A stretch of DNA of 64,000 bases from CAMFLJ01 sp965279255 (lineage in GTDB: Bacteria; Actinomycetota; Acidimicrobiia; Acidimicrobiales; Acidimicrobilacustridaceae). Each line of letters begins with the position of its first letter. Position 1 is the stretch's first letter. The notes below the pieces were generated by a model that was given only the letters and a program-made list of their open reading frames with translations, ran no database searches and was not told the origin of the DNA. The position numbers and the translations under genes were made by a program. The stretch lies in contig OZ257146.1 of the NCBI GenBank assembly GCA_965279255.1, forward strand, positions 2,170,001 through 2,234,000, given 5' to 3'. Shown piece after piece: positions 49,576 to 57,925 of the stretch.

Positions 49576-51474
49576 TCAGCCCTCGGGAGGAGGCGGACCG
49601 ACCGACATGAACACCGTCAGCGCGGTGTACGCCCTGTCGGAGAGCTCCTGGTACCGGCGGTACTCGGGCCCGGGGTTGGTGGCCCCGTCGGGCCGGCTCC
49701 CCCAGTCGATGGCGTTCAGCTTGTCGAACTCGGCCCACTCCTCGGGGGTGAGCGGCTCGAACTCGGCGACGACCACGTAGTTCGGGTCGGCCGCGTAGGT
49801 GGCCCGCTCGGGGCCCGAGGCCAGCACCAGCTCTCGCTGGGCGGTGGCCGGGTCGACGGTGCGATGGGAACCGAAGACGTAGGCCAGGTCGGACGGGAAC
49901 CCGACGTCGAGGCCGGCGTCCGCGGTGCGGCCCAACAGCTCGATGCCGAGCGACGAGTCGATGCCGAAGGCGGTGGGCGTCATCACGACCGGGCCGGGGG
50001 CCTCGCGCAGCGCGTCCATGGTGGGATCGATCACGCTCGACACCGCCCGCAGCGGCGCGTCGACCCGCTTCAGGTCGGTGAGGTCGGGCCCCCTCACGAT
50101 GAGCACGAGCAGCACGACGATGGTGCCGCCGGCCAGGGCGGCCGGGGCGAACCGGGCCCAGCTCCAGTGGGCCCGCAGCTCGGCCACCACCACCGCCACG
50201 ATGCACAGCCACGCCAGCGCCCCGACCACCCACACCCAGCGGAACAGGTAGGGGAAGGCCACGCCGGTGACCCGCGCCGAGCCCACGAAGGCGGCGAGGG
50301 TGAGCAGGAGGGTGGTGATGCACAGCACGAGCTCGCTGGTCCAGCGCCGCCGCCAGGCCCAGAGGGTGGCGGCGAGCAGCCCGAACAGCGCCCACGGGAT
50401 GGGCCGGAGCTCGCTCGAGAGCCCGCCGGTGATCCACGTCGGCGGCAGCGACAGGGCCCGGCCCACGACCCGGGCGCCGACGGCCCAGCCCACAGGGGTC
50501 TCGTCTCCGTGGAGGGCGAAGTCGATGATCTGGCCGAGGTTGCCCGGCGAGTGGGTGAACTGCTCGATGATCGGCGGGATCCACAGCACGAGGCCCACGC
50601 CGACGGCGATGAGCGCGCTGAACCGGTCGTGGCGACGATCGGGCCCCCGCCAGCAGCGGAGGCCGAGGCCCACCACCCCGACGCCGAGCAGCACGACCAC
50701 CGGCGGACCGGCCAGCACGTGGCTCTGCACGGCGAAGCTGCCGGCGATCATCAGGACGACGGCGGCCACCCGGTCGCCGAGCGCCGTGCGCCACGCGGCA
50801 ATGGCGGCGGCGAAGAGCGGGACGATCAGCGTGTACGGGTTCCAGGGGTCGATCAGGCCGGCGGTGTCGAGGCCGCAGATCAGCAGGGCCAGCACCACGG
50901 CGGTGAGGGCGAGCCATCGACGCCCGGCGCGGGCCGCCACCCAGAGGGTGCCGACCACGGCCGCGGTGTTGGCGACCAGGGCGCCGAGCAGGAGCCCGTG
51001 GCCGTCGCCCCCGCTGAGGCGCAGGAACGGCGCCAGCGCGTAGAAGAGCAGTGGGCCCGGGTGGTTCCAGCCCCAACGGGAGTAGACGCCGAGGAGCGGG
51101 GTGTGCGACGTGCCCACGTCGAGGGTGTGGAGGCGGATGGTGCCGTAGTCACCGACGGCGATCCAGTCCCAGGTCATGACCTTCACGACGAGGGTGACCA
51201 GGAGGACGAGGCCCACGGCCGCGGCGGCCACCAGCAGCCAGCAGGTGATCGGCTCGTGACCGTCGTCGACGCCGGGCCCGCTGCGCACGGCGGGGCCGCT
51301 GGGCTCGGACGGGTCGGCGGGCTCCGGCAGGTCGGACGAGTCGGACGGGTCGGCGGCGGCCTCGGTCGGATCGGCCAGGATCGCCGCCAGGAGGTCGGTG
51401 TCGTCGCCCCCCGACCCGTCGGCGGGGCCCTCGATGCCGCCCGATGCGCCGGGCGCGACGTCGTGGGTCGCCAT
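49576..51474 (-). CDS. Large multi-pass membrane protein, GT-C glycosyltransferase-like
   Basis: A 632-residue protein. A disordered, acidic N-terminus of about 75 residues precedes a first helix (CWLLVAAAAVGLVLLVTLVV), the extracytoplasmic loop DWIAVGDYGTIRLHTLDVGT with acidic residues, and about ten more helices. It ends with a soluble domain (VFGSHRTVDPATAQRELVLA). The topology, with an acidic residue motif in the first loop, resembles GT-C lipid-linked sugar transferases, but no definite family motif was seen. It could add sugars to envelope components. Strongly hydrophobic character is certain. Confidence 0.75.
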   Translation of the reverse strand: MATHDVAPGASGGIEGPADGSGGDDTDLLAAILADPTEAAADPSDSSDLPEPADPSEPSGPAVRSGPGVDDGHEPITCWLLVAAAAVGLVLLVTLVVKVMTWDWIAVGDYGTIRLHTLDVGTSHTPLLGVYSRWGWNHPGPLLFYALAPFLRLSGGDGHGLLLGALVANTAAVVGTLWVAARAGRRWLALTAVVLALLICGLDTAGLIDPWNPYTLIVPLFAAAIAAWRTALGDRVAAVVLMIAGSFAVQSHVLAGPPVVVLLGVGVVGLGLRCWRGPDRRHDRFSALIAVGVGLVLWIPPIIEQFTHSPGNLGQIIDFALHGDETPVGWAVGARVVGRALSLPPTWITGGLSSELRPIPWALFGLLAATLWAWRRRWTSELVLCITTLLLTLAAFVGSARVTGVAFPYLFRWVWVVGALAWLCIVAVVVAELRAHWSWARFAPAALAGGTIVVLLVLIVRGPDLTDLKRVDAPLRAVSSVIDPTMDALREAPGPVVMTPTAFGIDSSLGIELLGRTADAGLDVGFPSDLAYVFGSHRTVDPATAQRELVLASGPERATYAADPNYVVVAEFEPLTPEEWAEFDKLNAIDWGSRPDGATNPGPEYRRYQELSDRAYTALTVFMSVGPPPPEG

Positions 51475-51578
51475 GGCCAGACCCTACCCCTGGCCTCGTG
51501 CGGCCACTGGCCAGCGAGCCGTCGGATCCGGGGTCGGGCGGTGTGTCGTGGAGCGGGCGGTCGGATCGGCGGGCCGTC

Positions 51579-51616
51579 GCGCTATCTTTGCGCCATGGCG
51601 ATCATTGCGATAGCGC
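51579..51616. promoter_or_regulatory. Inverted repeat overlapping the marR start region
   Basis: GCGCTATC (51579-51586) and GATAGCGC (51609-51616) are perfect inverted arms 22 bases apart; within the second, TTGCG-ATAG-CGCAA is itself palindromic. It ends five bases before the MarR ATG, leaving no ribosome site, so the message may be leaderless and repressed by MarR itself. Confidence 0.6.
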
Positions 51617-51620
51617 AACC

Positions 51621-52115
51621 ATGACACCGAGCCGTCCTCCTTCACCGGCGGCCGAGCCCCACGACCAGGCCGTCGAGGCCGCCATGTCCGCCTCGCGGGC
51701 CCTCGTCGGGATCGCGGCGCGCTCGATCGCCGTGCTCGACGACGAGATCACCCTCGTCCAGTTCCGGGCCCTGGTGCTCGTGGCCGATGGACGGGTGTCC
51801 GGTCCGGGCGACCTGGCCGTCGCGCTCGACGTGCACCCGTCGAACGCCACACGCGTGGTCGACCGGATGGTGGAGAAGGGGCTCCTGGTGCGCTCCGAGG
51901 CCACCGACGACCGCCGCAACGTCGCCCTGTCGATCGGCAGCGCCGGGCGCACGGCGCTGCGTCGGGTGATGGCCCGGCGCCGCTCCGAGATCGAGACGGT
52001 CCTCGGGCACCTGCCGCCCGGCCGCGCCGCCGACGTCGCCGCCGCGCTCGGTGAGTTCGCCGCTGCCGCAGGCGAGTCGGCCGAGGATGCGTGGAGGCTC
52101 GGATGGGGCTCCTGA
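51621..52115 (+). CDS. MarR family transcriptional regulator
   Basis: A 164-residue winged-helix regulator: ITLVQFRALVLVADGRVSGP, DLAVALDVHPSNATRVVDRM (recognition helix) and LLVRSEATDDRRNVALSIGS (wing with the usual DxRxxxL motif). The start at 51621 lies directly after an inverted repeat. Its 3' end overlaps the chloride channel gene by 13 bases, so it probably controls that gene and itself. The ligand is unknown. Confidence 0.9.
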   Translation: MTPSRPPSPAAEPHDQAVEAAMSASRALVGIAARSIAVLDDEITLVQFRALVLVADGRVSGPGDLAVALDVHPSNATRVVDRMVEKGLLVRSEATDDRRNVALSIGSAGRTALRRVMARRRSEIETVLGHLPPGRAADVAAALGEFAAAAGESAEDAWRLGWGS

Positions 52116-53437
52116 CCAGTCGCCCTCACCGGTACAAGGAGCTGTTCGTCGGCCGCCGTGAGGAGCTCGGCACCCTGGCCCGACGGAGCTGGCAGGTCGT
52201 CCTCCTCGCCGCCGTCGTCGGCGTGGCCACCGGCGCCGGTGTGGCGATCCTCGAGACCGTGATCATCGGGCTCGAGGAGCGGGTCGCCGAGCTCCCTCTC
52301 TGGATCGTCGCCGGTGCCCCCGCCCTCGGGCTGCTGATCACGGCCCTGGTCCTCCGGTGGATCGGGGGCGGCGTGTCACCCTCCACCGCCGACGAGTACC
52401 TGAAGGCCTTCCACGACCCCACCTATCCCCTACCCAGCCGGGCCTTCGTGGCGCGGACCCTGGGCGCCGTGGCCACCCTCGGCCTCGGCGGGGCCATGGG
52501 GCTCGAGGGCTCGTCGATCAACATCGGCGCCAACATCGGCACCCGCGTGCAGCAGGCCGCTCGCCGCTTCTTCGCCGCCGACGACCGCCGGGTCCTGCTG
52601 GTGGCCGGCGCCGCCGCAGGTGTGGCCGCCATCTTCAAGGCTCCTGCGACCGGGGCCGTGTTCGCCCTGGAGGTGCCGTACCAGGACGAGTTCGCCCGCC
52701 ACATGCTGATCCCGTCGCTCGTGGGCGCAGCCAGCGGCTACCTGACCTTCGCCGCCTTCCACGGGACCGATCCGCTCTTCCCGATCAACTCCGCCCCGCC
52801 GTTCAACTACGTCGACCTGCTCGTCGCCCTCGCCCTCGGGGCCGGAGCCGGGCTGGGCGCCCGACTGTTCGCCAGAGGGGTCCGGTGGGCGAAGGAGCGG
52901 GCGAACCGGACCCCGGCCTGGCAACGGGTGACGGTCGCGGGCGGGACCATCGCCATCCTCATCGTGATCAGCCAGTGGGCCACCGGTTCGCCGCTGGCGT
53001 TCGGGCCCGGGTACGAGGCCCTCACCTGGGCGGCCGACCCCGATCGGGCGCTCTGGGCCGTCGCCGTGCTGCTCGCGGTGCGGTGCCTGGCCACCACCGC
53101 GGTGATCGGAGGTGGGGGTGTCGGTGGCCTCTTCGTGCCCCTCGTCGTGGCCGGGGCCCTGCTCGGACGCCTCGTCGGGGGGGCGGTCCACGAGCTGCAG
53201 ACCAGCCTGTTCACCGTCATCGGCGTCGCCGCGTTCCTGGGTGCCGGCTACCGGGTGCCGCTCGCCGCCGTGATGTTCGTGGCCGAGGCCACCGGGCACC
53301 CGGGGTTCGTGGTGCCGGGCCTCCTGGCGGCGGTCGCCGCCGAGCTCGTGATGGGCCGTTCGTCGGTCACCACCTACCAGCGGGTCGGGACCCGGGGCGC
53401 CGGCGTCACCGACGAGCTGCCATCGAGAGCGGAGTGA
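52103..53437 (+). CDS. ClC family chloride channel/transporter
   Basis: A 444-residue membrane protein with the ClC selectivity segments: MGLEGSSINIGANIG (GxEGP-like), GGVGGLFVPLVVAGALLG (GxFxP) and GYRVPLAAVMFVAEATG. The first GSGIP-type motif is replaced by GGGVSPST. ATG 52103 with GGAGG six bases before is the best start; it lies inside the end of marR. It moves chloride or another anion, in this class often coupled to protons. The end overlaps the MTA phosphorylase gene by 32 bases, convergently. Confidence 0.9.
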   Translation: MGLLTSRPHRYKELFVGRREELGTLARRSWQVVLLAAVVGVATGAGVAILETVIIGLEERVAELPLWIVAGAPALGLLITALVLRWIGGGVSPSTADEYLKAFHDPTYPLPSRAFVARTLGAVATLGLGGAMGLEGSSINIGANIGTRVQQAARRFFAADDRRVLLVAGAAAGVAAIFKAPATGAVFALEVPYQDEFARHMLIPSLVGAASGYLTFAAFHGTDPLFPINSAPPFNYVDLLVALALGAGAGLGARLFARGVRWAKERANRTPAWQRVTVAGGTIAILIVISQWATGSPLAFGPGYEALTWAADPDRALWAVAVLLAVRCLATTAVIGGGGVGGLFVPLVVAGALLGRLVGGAVHELQTSLFTVIGVAAFLGAGYRVPLAAVMFVAEATGHPGFVVPGLLAAVAAELVMGRSSVTTYQRVGTRGAGVTDELPSRAE

Positions 53438-54203
53438 GCTCGGAGATCGCAAGCAGGAGCAGGGTCCGCACGGTGCTGATCGATCGCTCGAAGACGGCGA
53501 ACACCTCCTCCTGGGTCACCGGCTCCACGCTTGGGTCCCCTTCCACACCGGCATCGTGGTCGGTGACGATCGCCAGCCCCGCGTAGGGCAGGCCGGCCTC
53601 GGCGGCCAGCACCGCCTCCGGGTGCTGGGTCATGTTGACCACGTCCCACCCCTGCTCGCGGTACCAACGGGACTCGGCCCGGGTCGAGAACCTCGGTCCG
53701 TTCACCACCACGACCGTCCCGCCGTCGTGCACCACCGCCGGGGAGTCGACCGCGGCGTCCAGCAGCGCCGCCCGCAACCCGGCGTCGTAGGGGTCGGGGA
53801 GGGTGAGGTGCTGTGGCCCGTCGGGGAAGTGGTCGTGGAAGGTCTCGGCCCGTCCTGAGGTCCGGTCGACGAACTGATCGACCACGACCAGCTCGCCGGG
53901 TCGGATCTCCGGACGCAACGAGCCGGCGGCGAACGGCGCGAACAGGGCGCCCACGCCGAGCAGGCGCATGGCCTCCACGTTGGCGCGGTAGTTCACCCGA
54001 TGGGGCGGGTGCTGGTGGGAGGTGCCGTGGCGGGCGAGGAAGGCCACCCGCCGACCAGCGACGGTGCCGATGGTGACGGGCCCCGACGGTGAGCCCCAAG
54101 CGGTCTCGACCTCGACGGTCTCGGTGTCGTCCAGCAGGTGGGTGAACCCCGAACCGCCGAAGACGCCGACATCGGCGCGCGGGGTCTGCTCGGTCATCGC
54201 CAT
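53406..54203 (-). CDS. mtnP: S-methyl-5'-thioadenosine phosphorylase (MTAP/PNP family)
   Basis: A 265-residue nucleoside phosphorylase: DVGVFGGSGFTHLLDDTETV, the phosphate-binding FLARHGTSHQHPPHRVNYRA, NGPRFSTRAESRWYREQGWD and VVNMTQHPEAVLAAEAGLPY. These define the MTAP branch, which splits 5'-methylthioadenosine into adenine and methylthioribose-1-phosphate. It is the last gene of a six-gene overlapping operon (ATG inside the end of the GT2 gene). In this setting the substrate could be a modified adenosyl by-product rather than MTA. Confidence 0.9.
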   Translation of the reverse strand: MAMTEQTPRADVGVFGGSGFTHLLDDTETVEVETAWGSPSGPVTIGTVAGRRVAFLARHGTSHQHPPHRVNYRANVEAMRLLGVGALFAPFAAGSLRPEIRPGELVVVDQFVDRTSGRAETFHDHFPDGPQHLTLPDPYDAGLRAALLDAAVDSPAVVHDGGTVVVVNGPRFSTRAESRWYREQGWDVVNMTQHPEAVLAAEAGLPYAGLAIVTDHDAGVEGDPSVEPVTQEEVFAVFERSISTVRTLLLLAISELTPLSMAARR

Positions 54204-54916
54204 GATGTGGGCCCTTCCTCTCGTGGATGGTGTCGCTCGCCCAGAGGCGAGGGACGGGGGTGGGTGCGGTCGTGCTCGCGAAGGCGCGCGCTCATGTCAC
54301 CGACCGCCCGGAGCGTGCCCCGAAGGGTCCCTGTGACCTTGCTGGCCCCTGCTCGGCGCAGGTACGGGACCGGGCGCTCGGTGATCCGCCAACCGGCACC
54401 GCCGGCCGCCAGCACCATCTCCAACGGCCATCCCGACCGCCGGTCGCGGAGGCCGAGGTCCAACAGGTCGGCCCGACGGGCCGCCCGCATCGGGCCGAGG
54501 TCGGTCAGGGCCGCGCCCGTCCGTCGACCTACGGCGCCGGCCAGCCACCAGTTCGCGATCCGGGCGTGCGGCGGCCACGCTCCCGGCTCCGCCTTCCGGG
54601 CGCCGAGGACCAGGTCCGCCTCGCCGGCCACGACGGGCCCCGCCACCGACGGGAGGTGACCGGGGTCCATCGACGCGTCGCAGTCCATGAAGCACACGAC
54701 GTCGGCCTCGGACCGTTGCAGGCCGGCGAAGCAGGCAGCCCCGAAGCCCCGGCGCGGCTCGGAGACCACCACCGCACCCAGCTCGCGGGCGAGCTCGGCG
54801 GAACCGTCGGTCGAGCCGTTGTCGACGACGATCGGGCGGTAGCCGACCGGCACGCGCGGGAGCACCCAGGCGATGGCCTCGACCTCGTCGAGCACGGGGA
54901 GGACGACATCGATCAC
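54194..54916 (-). CDS. Family 2 glycosyltransferase
   Basis: A 240-residue GT-A enzyme: VIDVVLPVLDEVEAIAWVLP, PIVVDNGSTDGSAELARELG, VVSEPRRGFGAACFAGLQRS and VVCFMDCDASMDPGHLPSVA, with the DxD-like Asp pair. It uses a nucleotide sugar and an unknown acceptor, with shape close to dolichyl-phosphate-mannose/undecaprenyl-type transferases but no membrane helices. GTG 54916 overlaps the upstream methyltransferase stop by four bases, and its end overlaps the mtnP start by ten. Confidence 0.9.
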   Translation of the reverse strand: MIDVVLPVLDEVEAIAWVLPRVPVGYRPIVVDNGSTDGSAELARELGAVVVSEPRRGFGAACFAGLQRSEADVVCFMDCDASMDPGHLPSVAGPVVAGEADLVLGARKAEPGAWPPHARIANWWLAGAVGRRTGAALTDLGPMRAARRADLLDLGLRDRRSGWPLEMVLAAGGAGWRITERPVPYLRRAGASKVTGTLRGTLRAVGDMSARLREHDRTHPRPSPLGERHHPREEGPTSWR

Positions 54917-55506
54917 GTGAGCGCGTCCTTTCGGAGCAAGGCGAACCAACGACCGTCCACCGAACGCCACTCCGTCCGCCGCAACCCGGTGTCGGCCGCG
55001 ACGAGGTCGAGCTCGTCGGCGCCGACGCACGCCCACGGGAACCACTCGGTGATCTCACCGGCCCGCTCGAGGCGCGCCTCGGACGCCATCGTGGGGCTGC
55101 CGGGAGGATCCACCTCGACCATGGCCCTCCCACCCACGGCGAGCAGCGCCGCCATGCGCCGGAGGAGGCAGACCGGGTCGCCGCCGATCCCGACGTTGCC
55201 GTCGAAGAGCAGCACCGAGCGCCATCGCCCCTCGCCGGGGAGGGCGTCGAAGAGCGAACGCTGGAGCACGGTCGCTCCACGTCGCCGGGCGGACTCGACC
55301 GCGACCGGCGAGGCGTCGACGCCGAGCGCGGGGGTGCCCATCTCGGCCAGGGCGGCCACCAGCCGCCCAGGACCGCACCCGAGGTCGAGCACCGGGCCGT
55401 CCATGTCGCGCAGGAGCTCGAGCTCCTCGGGGCGGGCGGGCGAGTCCCAGTCCCCGGTGGGCAGGTCGCGGGTGGCGCCGTGACGGAAGCGGAGGAGCAC
55501 GCTCAT
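54913..55506 (-). CDS. Class I SAM-dependent methyltransferase
   Basis: A 197-residue methyltransferase: MSVLLRFRHGATRDLPTGDW, SAM-binding GPVLDLGCGPGRLVAALAEM, LGVDASPVAVESARRRGATV and VLLFDGNVGIGGDPVCLLRR. The acceptor is unknown. Start ATG 55506 overlaps the preceding gene stop (ATGA) and its stop overlaps the GT2 start (GTGA), so it is translationally coupled on both sides. Confidence 0.88.
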   Translation of the reverse strand: MSVLLRFRHGATRDLPTGDWDSPARPEELELLRDMDGPVLDLGCGPGRLVAALAEMGTPALGVDASPVAVESARRRGATVLQRSLFDALPGEGRWRSVLLFDGNVGIGGDPVCLLRRMAALLAVGGRAMVEVDPPGSPTMASEARLERAGEITEWFPWACVGADELDLVAADTGLRRTEWRSVDGRWFALLRKDALT

Positions 55507-55946
55507 CTCGCCCCCCGGTGGACGACGACGCGTCGGGCGATCTCCGCCAGGGCGACGACCCAGATGACGACGAGGGCGATCACCACGTTCCGCCCGTAGT
55601 CGAGCGGCAGAAGGGTCGGGTTGGCGGCCCGCCGGCCCCAGGCCCGCACCAACGGCCACGTGAACGCGACCAGCAGGCCGCTCAGCGCGAGCGCGAACCA
55701 CACCGGCGGCCGCACGAACGGGGGCAGCAGGCGGGCGATGAGCCAGCCCACGAGCACGACGACCGGGGCGACGATGGCGTCGTGGACGATGGCGGCGCCC
55801 AGGAAGAAGGCGCCGAGGTTGCGGGGCTGGGTGGCGTCGGACGCACCGAGCAGGCCGACCAGGCCGTAGGCCATCACCGCTCCGCCGACCACGAGGCCGA
55901 TCCAGAACGACGGCCCCCGGCGGGTCTCCACCTCGTGGTCGGTCAT
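55503..55946 (-). CDS. Small four-helix membrane protein
   Basis: A 147-residue membrane protein: SFWIGLVVGGAVMAYGLVGL, AIVAPVVVLVGWLIARLLPP, FALALSGLLVAFTWPLVRAW and VVIALVVIWVVALAEIARRV, four helices with a short hydrophilic N-terminus. No known family. It is coupled by ATGA overlaps to the molybdopterin oxidoreductase gene upstream and the methyltransferase downstream, so it may be a partner of the membrane-fused oxidoreductase. Confidence 0.8.
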   Translation of the reverse strand: MTDHEVETRRGPSFWIGLVVGGAVMAYGLVGLLGASDATQPRNLGAFFLGAAIVHDAIVAPVVVLVGWLIARLLPPFVRPPVWFALALSGLLVAFTWPLVRAWGRRAANPTLLPLDYGRNVVIALVVIWVVALAEIARRVVVHRGAR

Positions 55947-57118
55947 CGGATCACCAGCTCGCCGACCCACTTGGTCTGCAGCACCCCGGGTCGGTTCCCT
56001 GCGATCAGACGGCACGGGAAGCCGTGGTCGACGTGCAGGTCCTCGTCGTCGATGGTGAGGGCGAGCAGGGTGTCGTCGGCCCACACCTGATCGCCGGCGA
56101 GCACCGACTGGCCGTAGAGGCCGTTGCGCTCGAGCGACCTCACGTCGACCGTGACGCCGCTCCCCCGCTCGACCCCCGCCGCTTCCAACAGGGCACCGAT
56201 GGGCACCCCGCCCCACCGGGCGGAGGCGCTCCATCCCTCGACGCACGCGATCGGGAGCACGGCCTGGGTGCGATCCATCGCCTCGAGGTCGGCCCGGGTG
56301 AGCACCAGGTCCTCGCCGGCGCCGGTGATCCGGAGCCGGTAGTCATCGGCGGTGGCAGCGTCGAGCACGCCCGCTTCGCCGGCGGTGGCGTTGACGGGCA
56401 GGCCCTGGGGCCCGATGTCGGGTCGCCGCGGCGCGAAGAGCACCAGCCGACGGAGCGGGCCCACGGTCTGACCCACGGTGAACAGCGTCAGGAGGCCGGT
56501 GGCGGCCACGGTGGCCCCGAGGAAGCCCCGTCGGGTGAGGACGCCGGGCTCCGGCGCAGCGGGCTCCTCGTCGACCGTTCCCCGTGAGAGGACCCGGCGC
56601 ACCACCGGGAGCTTGGCGCCGATGTGCACGACCAGCGCACCGATGGTGATCCACGCCGCCCAGTAGTGGCCGGCGGGGAAGAAGAAGCGCCACGGATACC
56701 ACCGCTCGACGTTGGCGAGGCCGCTGAACAGCATGAACAGCGAGCCGGCCACGAGCACGACCAGGGCGAGGCGCTCGATGAGCTGGCCGAGGCTCCGGAA
56801 CGGGGGCCAGGCGAACAGCCGCGGGTAGACCGACCAGAGCTTCGCCAGGAGGAGGGGGATCGACGCGATGCCGGTCGCCACGTGCAGGCCCTGGGTGATG
56901 CGGTACAGGCCGGCCGGCGACGGCGGCACCGTGATCCACGTGGGGGGCTGTTGGAGCAGATGGGAGTAGAGGCCCGTCACGAAGCAGACGGAGAACGTCA
57001 GCCCGAGGGCGAGGCCGAGCAGCGCCGCCGTCCGGTCGTCGTGGGCGGGCCGGGCGAGCGCGGCGTCCCGCTTCTCCGCGGCGCGGTGCCCAGCGGCTTC
57101 GAGTCGGGAGCGGTTCAC
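55943..57118 (-). CDS. Molybdopterin-dependent oxidoreductase fused to a membrane domain
   Basis: A 391-residue fusion. Residues 30-170 are four helices with histidines (GLHVATGIASIPLLLAKLWS; GHYWAAWITIGALVVHIGAK), like the b-type cytochrome partner of periplasmic reductases. Residues 194-203 carry an internal twin-arginine-like motif LTRRGFLGATVAATGLLTLF, and residues 225-391 the sulfite-oxidase-type Mo domain with the molybdenum Cys292 in LPIACVEGWSASARWGG and a C-terminal GNRPGVLQTKWVGELVIR. This would place the Mo domain outside the membrane. Substrate unknown. It is the second gene of the operon, coupled on both sides. Confidence 0.88.
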   Translation of the reverse strand: MNRSRLEAAGHRAAEKRDAALARPAHDDRTAALLGLALGLTFSVCFVTGLYSHLLQQPPTWITVPPSPAGLYRITQGLHVATGIASIPLLLAKLWSVYPRLFAWPPFRSLGQLIERLALVVLVAGSLFMLFSGLANVERWYPWRFFFPAGHYWAAWITIGALVVHIGAKLPVVRRVLSRGTVDEEPAAPEPGVLTRRGFLGATVAATGLLTLFTVGQTVGPLRRLVLFAPRRPDIGPQGLPVNATAGEAGVLDAATADDYRLRITGAGEDLVLTRADLEAMDRTQAVLPIACVEGWSASARWGGVPIGALLEAAGVERGSGVTVDVRSLERNGLYGQSVLAGDQVWADDTLLALTIDDEDLHVDHGFPCRLIAGNRPGVLQTKWVGELVIR

Positions 57119-57783
57119 CGGACCGCCACCGGGGACGGGGACGCGCGTCGCTCGAGCCGCTCGACGATCAGCGCCAGCTGGGCGGCCGTCCTGCTCCGAG
57201 GGATGAGCGCGGCGACCTCAACGGCGTCCTCGACCGTGTCGACGTCGACCAGCGCCGGCAGGAGCTCTGGCTCGAGGTCGTGACGACGCAGCGCGTCGGC
57301 CTGCCGCGCTCCGGTCCAGCCCGTGCTCATCGGCACCCCGGCGAAGACCGACGGGACCGGACGGCGCATCCCGATCGCCCACCACCCGCCATCGACAGCC
57401 GGGCCGAGTGCCGCGTCGGCCCGGAGGGTCACGGCGTCCAGCCCGTGGTCGAGCAGGGCCGGCGTGACCTGGGGCGTGTCCATCCCGATCTGGAGGCAGG
57501 GCCCGTCGATCACCGACCACGCCGCCGCCAGCCGGTCCGAGAAGGACTCACCGCGCTGCGCCACGACCTCGAACCCCTCCGGCAACCAGTCCCCGGGCTC
57601 GCCGTCGAGGGCCAGGACCCTCCGCTCGGCACTGCACGCCCGCACGACGTCGAGCGTGTCGGCCAGGGCGGCCGCCGCCAGCGCCGCCGCCTCGTCGGGT
57701 CGGAACGGAGGGCACAGGCGGGTCTTCACGCGGCCGGCGACAGGAGCCTTGGCCATCACGAGGAGGCTCGTTCGAGGAGTCAT
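57115..57783 (-). CDS. DUF2064 / TIGR04282-type glycosyltransferase
   Basis: A 222-residue nucleotidyl/glycosyl-transferase-like protein: TSLLVMAKAPVAGRVKTRLC, FRPDEAAALAAAALADTLDV, VAQRGESFSDRLAAAWSVI and QIGMDTPQVTPALLDHGLDA, typical of the family often found beside radical-SAM and GT2 genes of arsenosugar-type loci. It is the first gene of the minus-strand operon; start ATG 57783 faces the two-component system across 142 bases. No radical SAM gene is present here, so the known arsenosugar pathway is not complete. Confidence 0.88.
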   Translation of the reverse strand: MTPRTSLLVMAKAPVAGRVKTRLCPPFRPDEAAALAAAALADTLDVVRACSAERRVLALDGEPGDWLPEGFEVVAQRGESFSDRLAAAWSVIDGPCLQIGMDTPQVTPALLDHGLDAVTLRADAALGPAVDGGWWAIGMRRPVPSVFAGVPMSTGWTGARQADALRRHDLEPELLPALVDVDTVEDAVEVAALIPRSRTAAQLALIVERLERRASPSPVAVR

Positions 57784-57811
57784 GCGAGCGAACCTACGCA
57801 CGCCTCTCCGG

Positions 57812-57836
57812 AACGGGAACGGCAAACGGCTAACGG
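57812..57836. promoter_or_regulatory. AACGG direct repeats in the divergent promoter of the operon and two-component system
   Basis: AACGG occurs at 57812, 57818, 57825 and 57832 (spacing 6-7), midway between the DUF2064 gene and the response regulator gene. Closely spaced direct repeats of this kind are usual OmpR/PhoB-type binding sites, so the adjacent response regulator is the likely ligand. Confidence 0.45.
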
Positions 57837-57925
57837 TTCGCGAAACAACCGCCGTCGCCTTACGGGTAGAGAAACTTCCATCCGTTCCGCCTCACGGAAG
57901 CGGATGCATCGACGACAGTGGGCCC

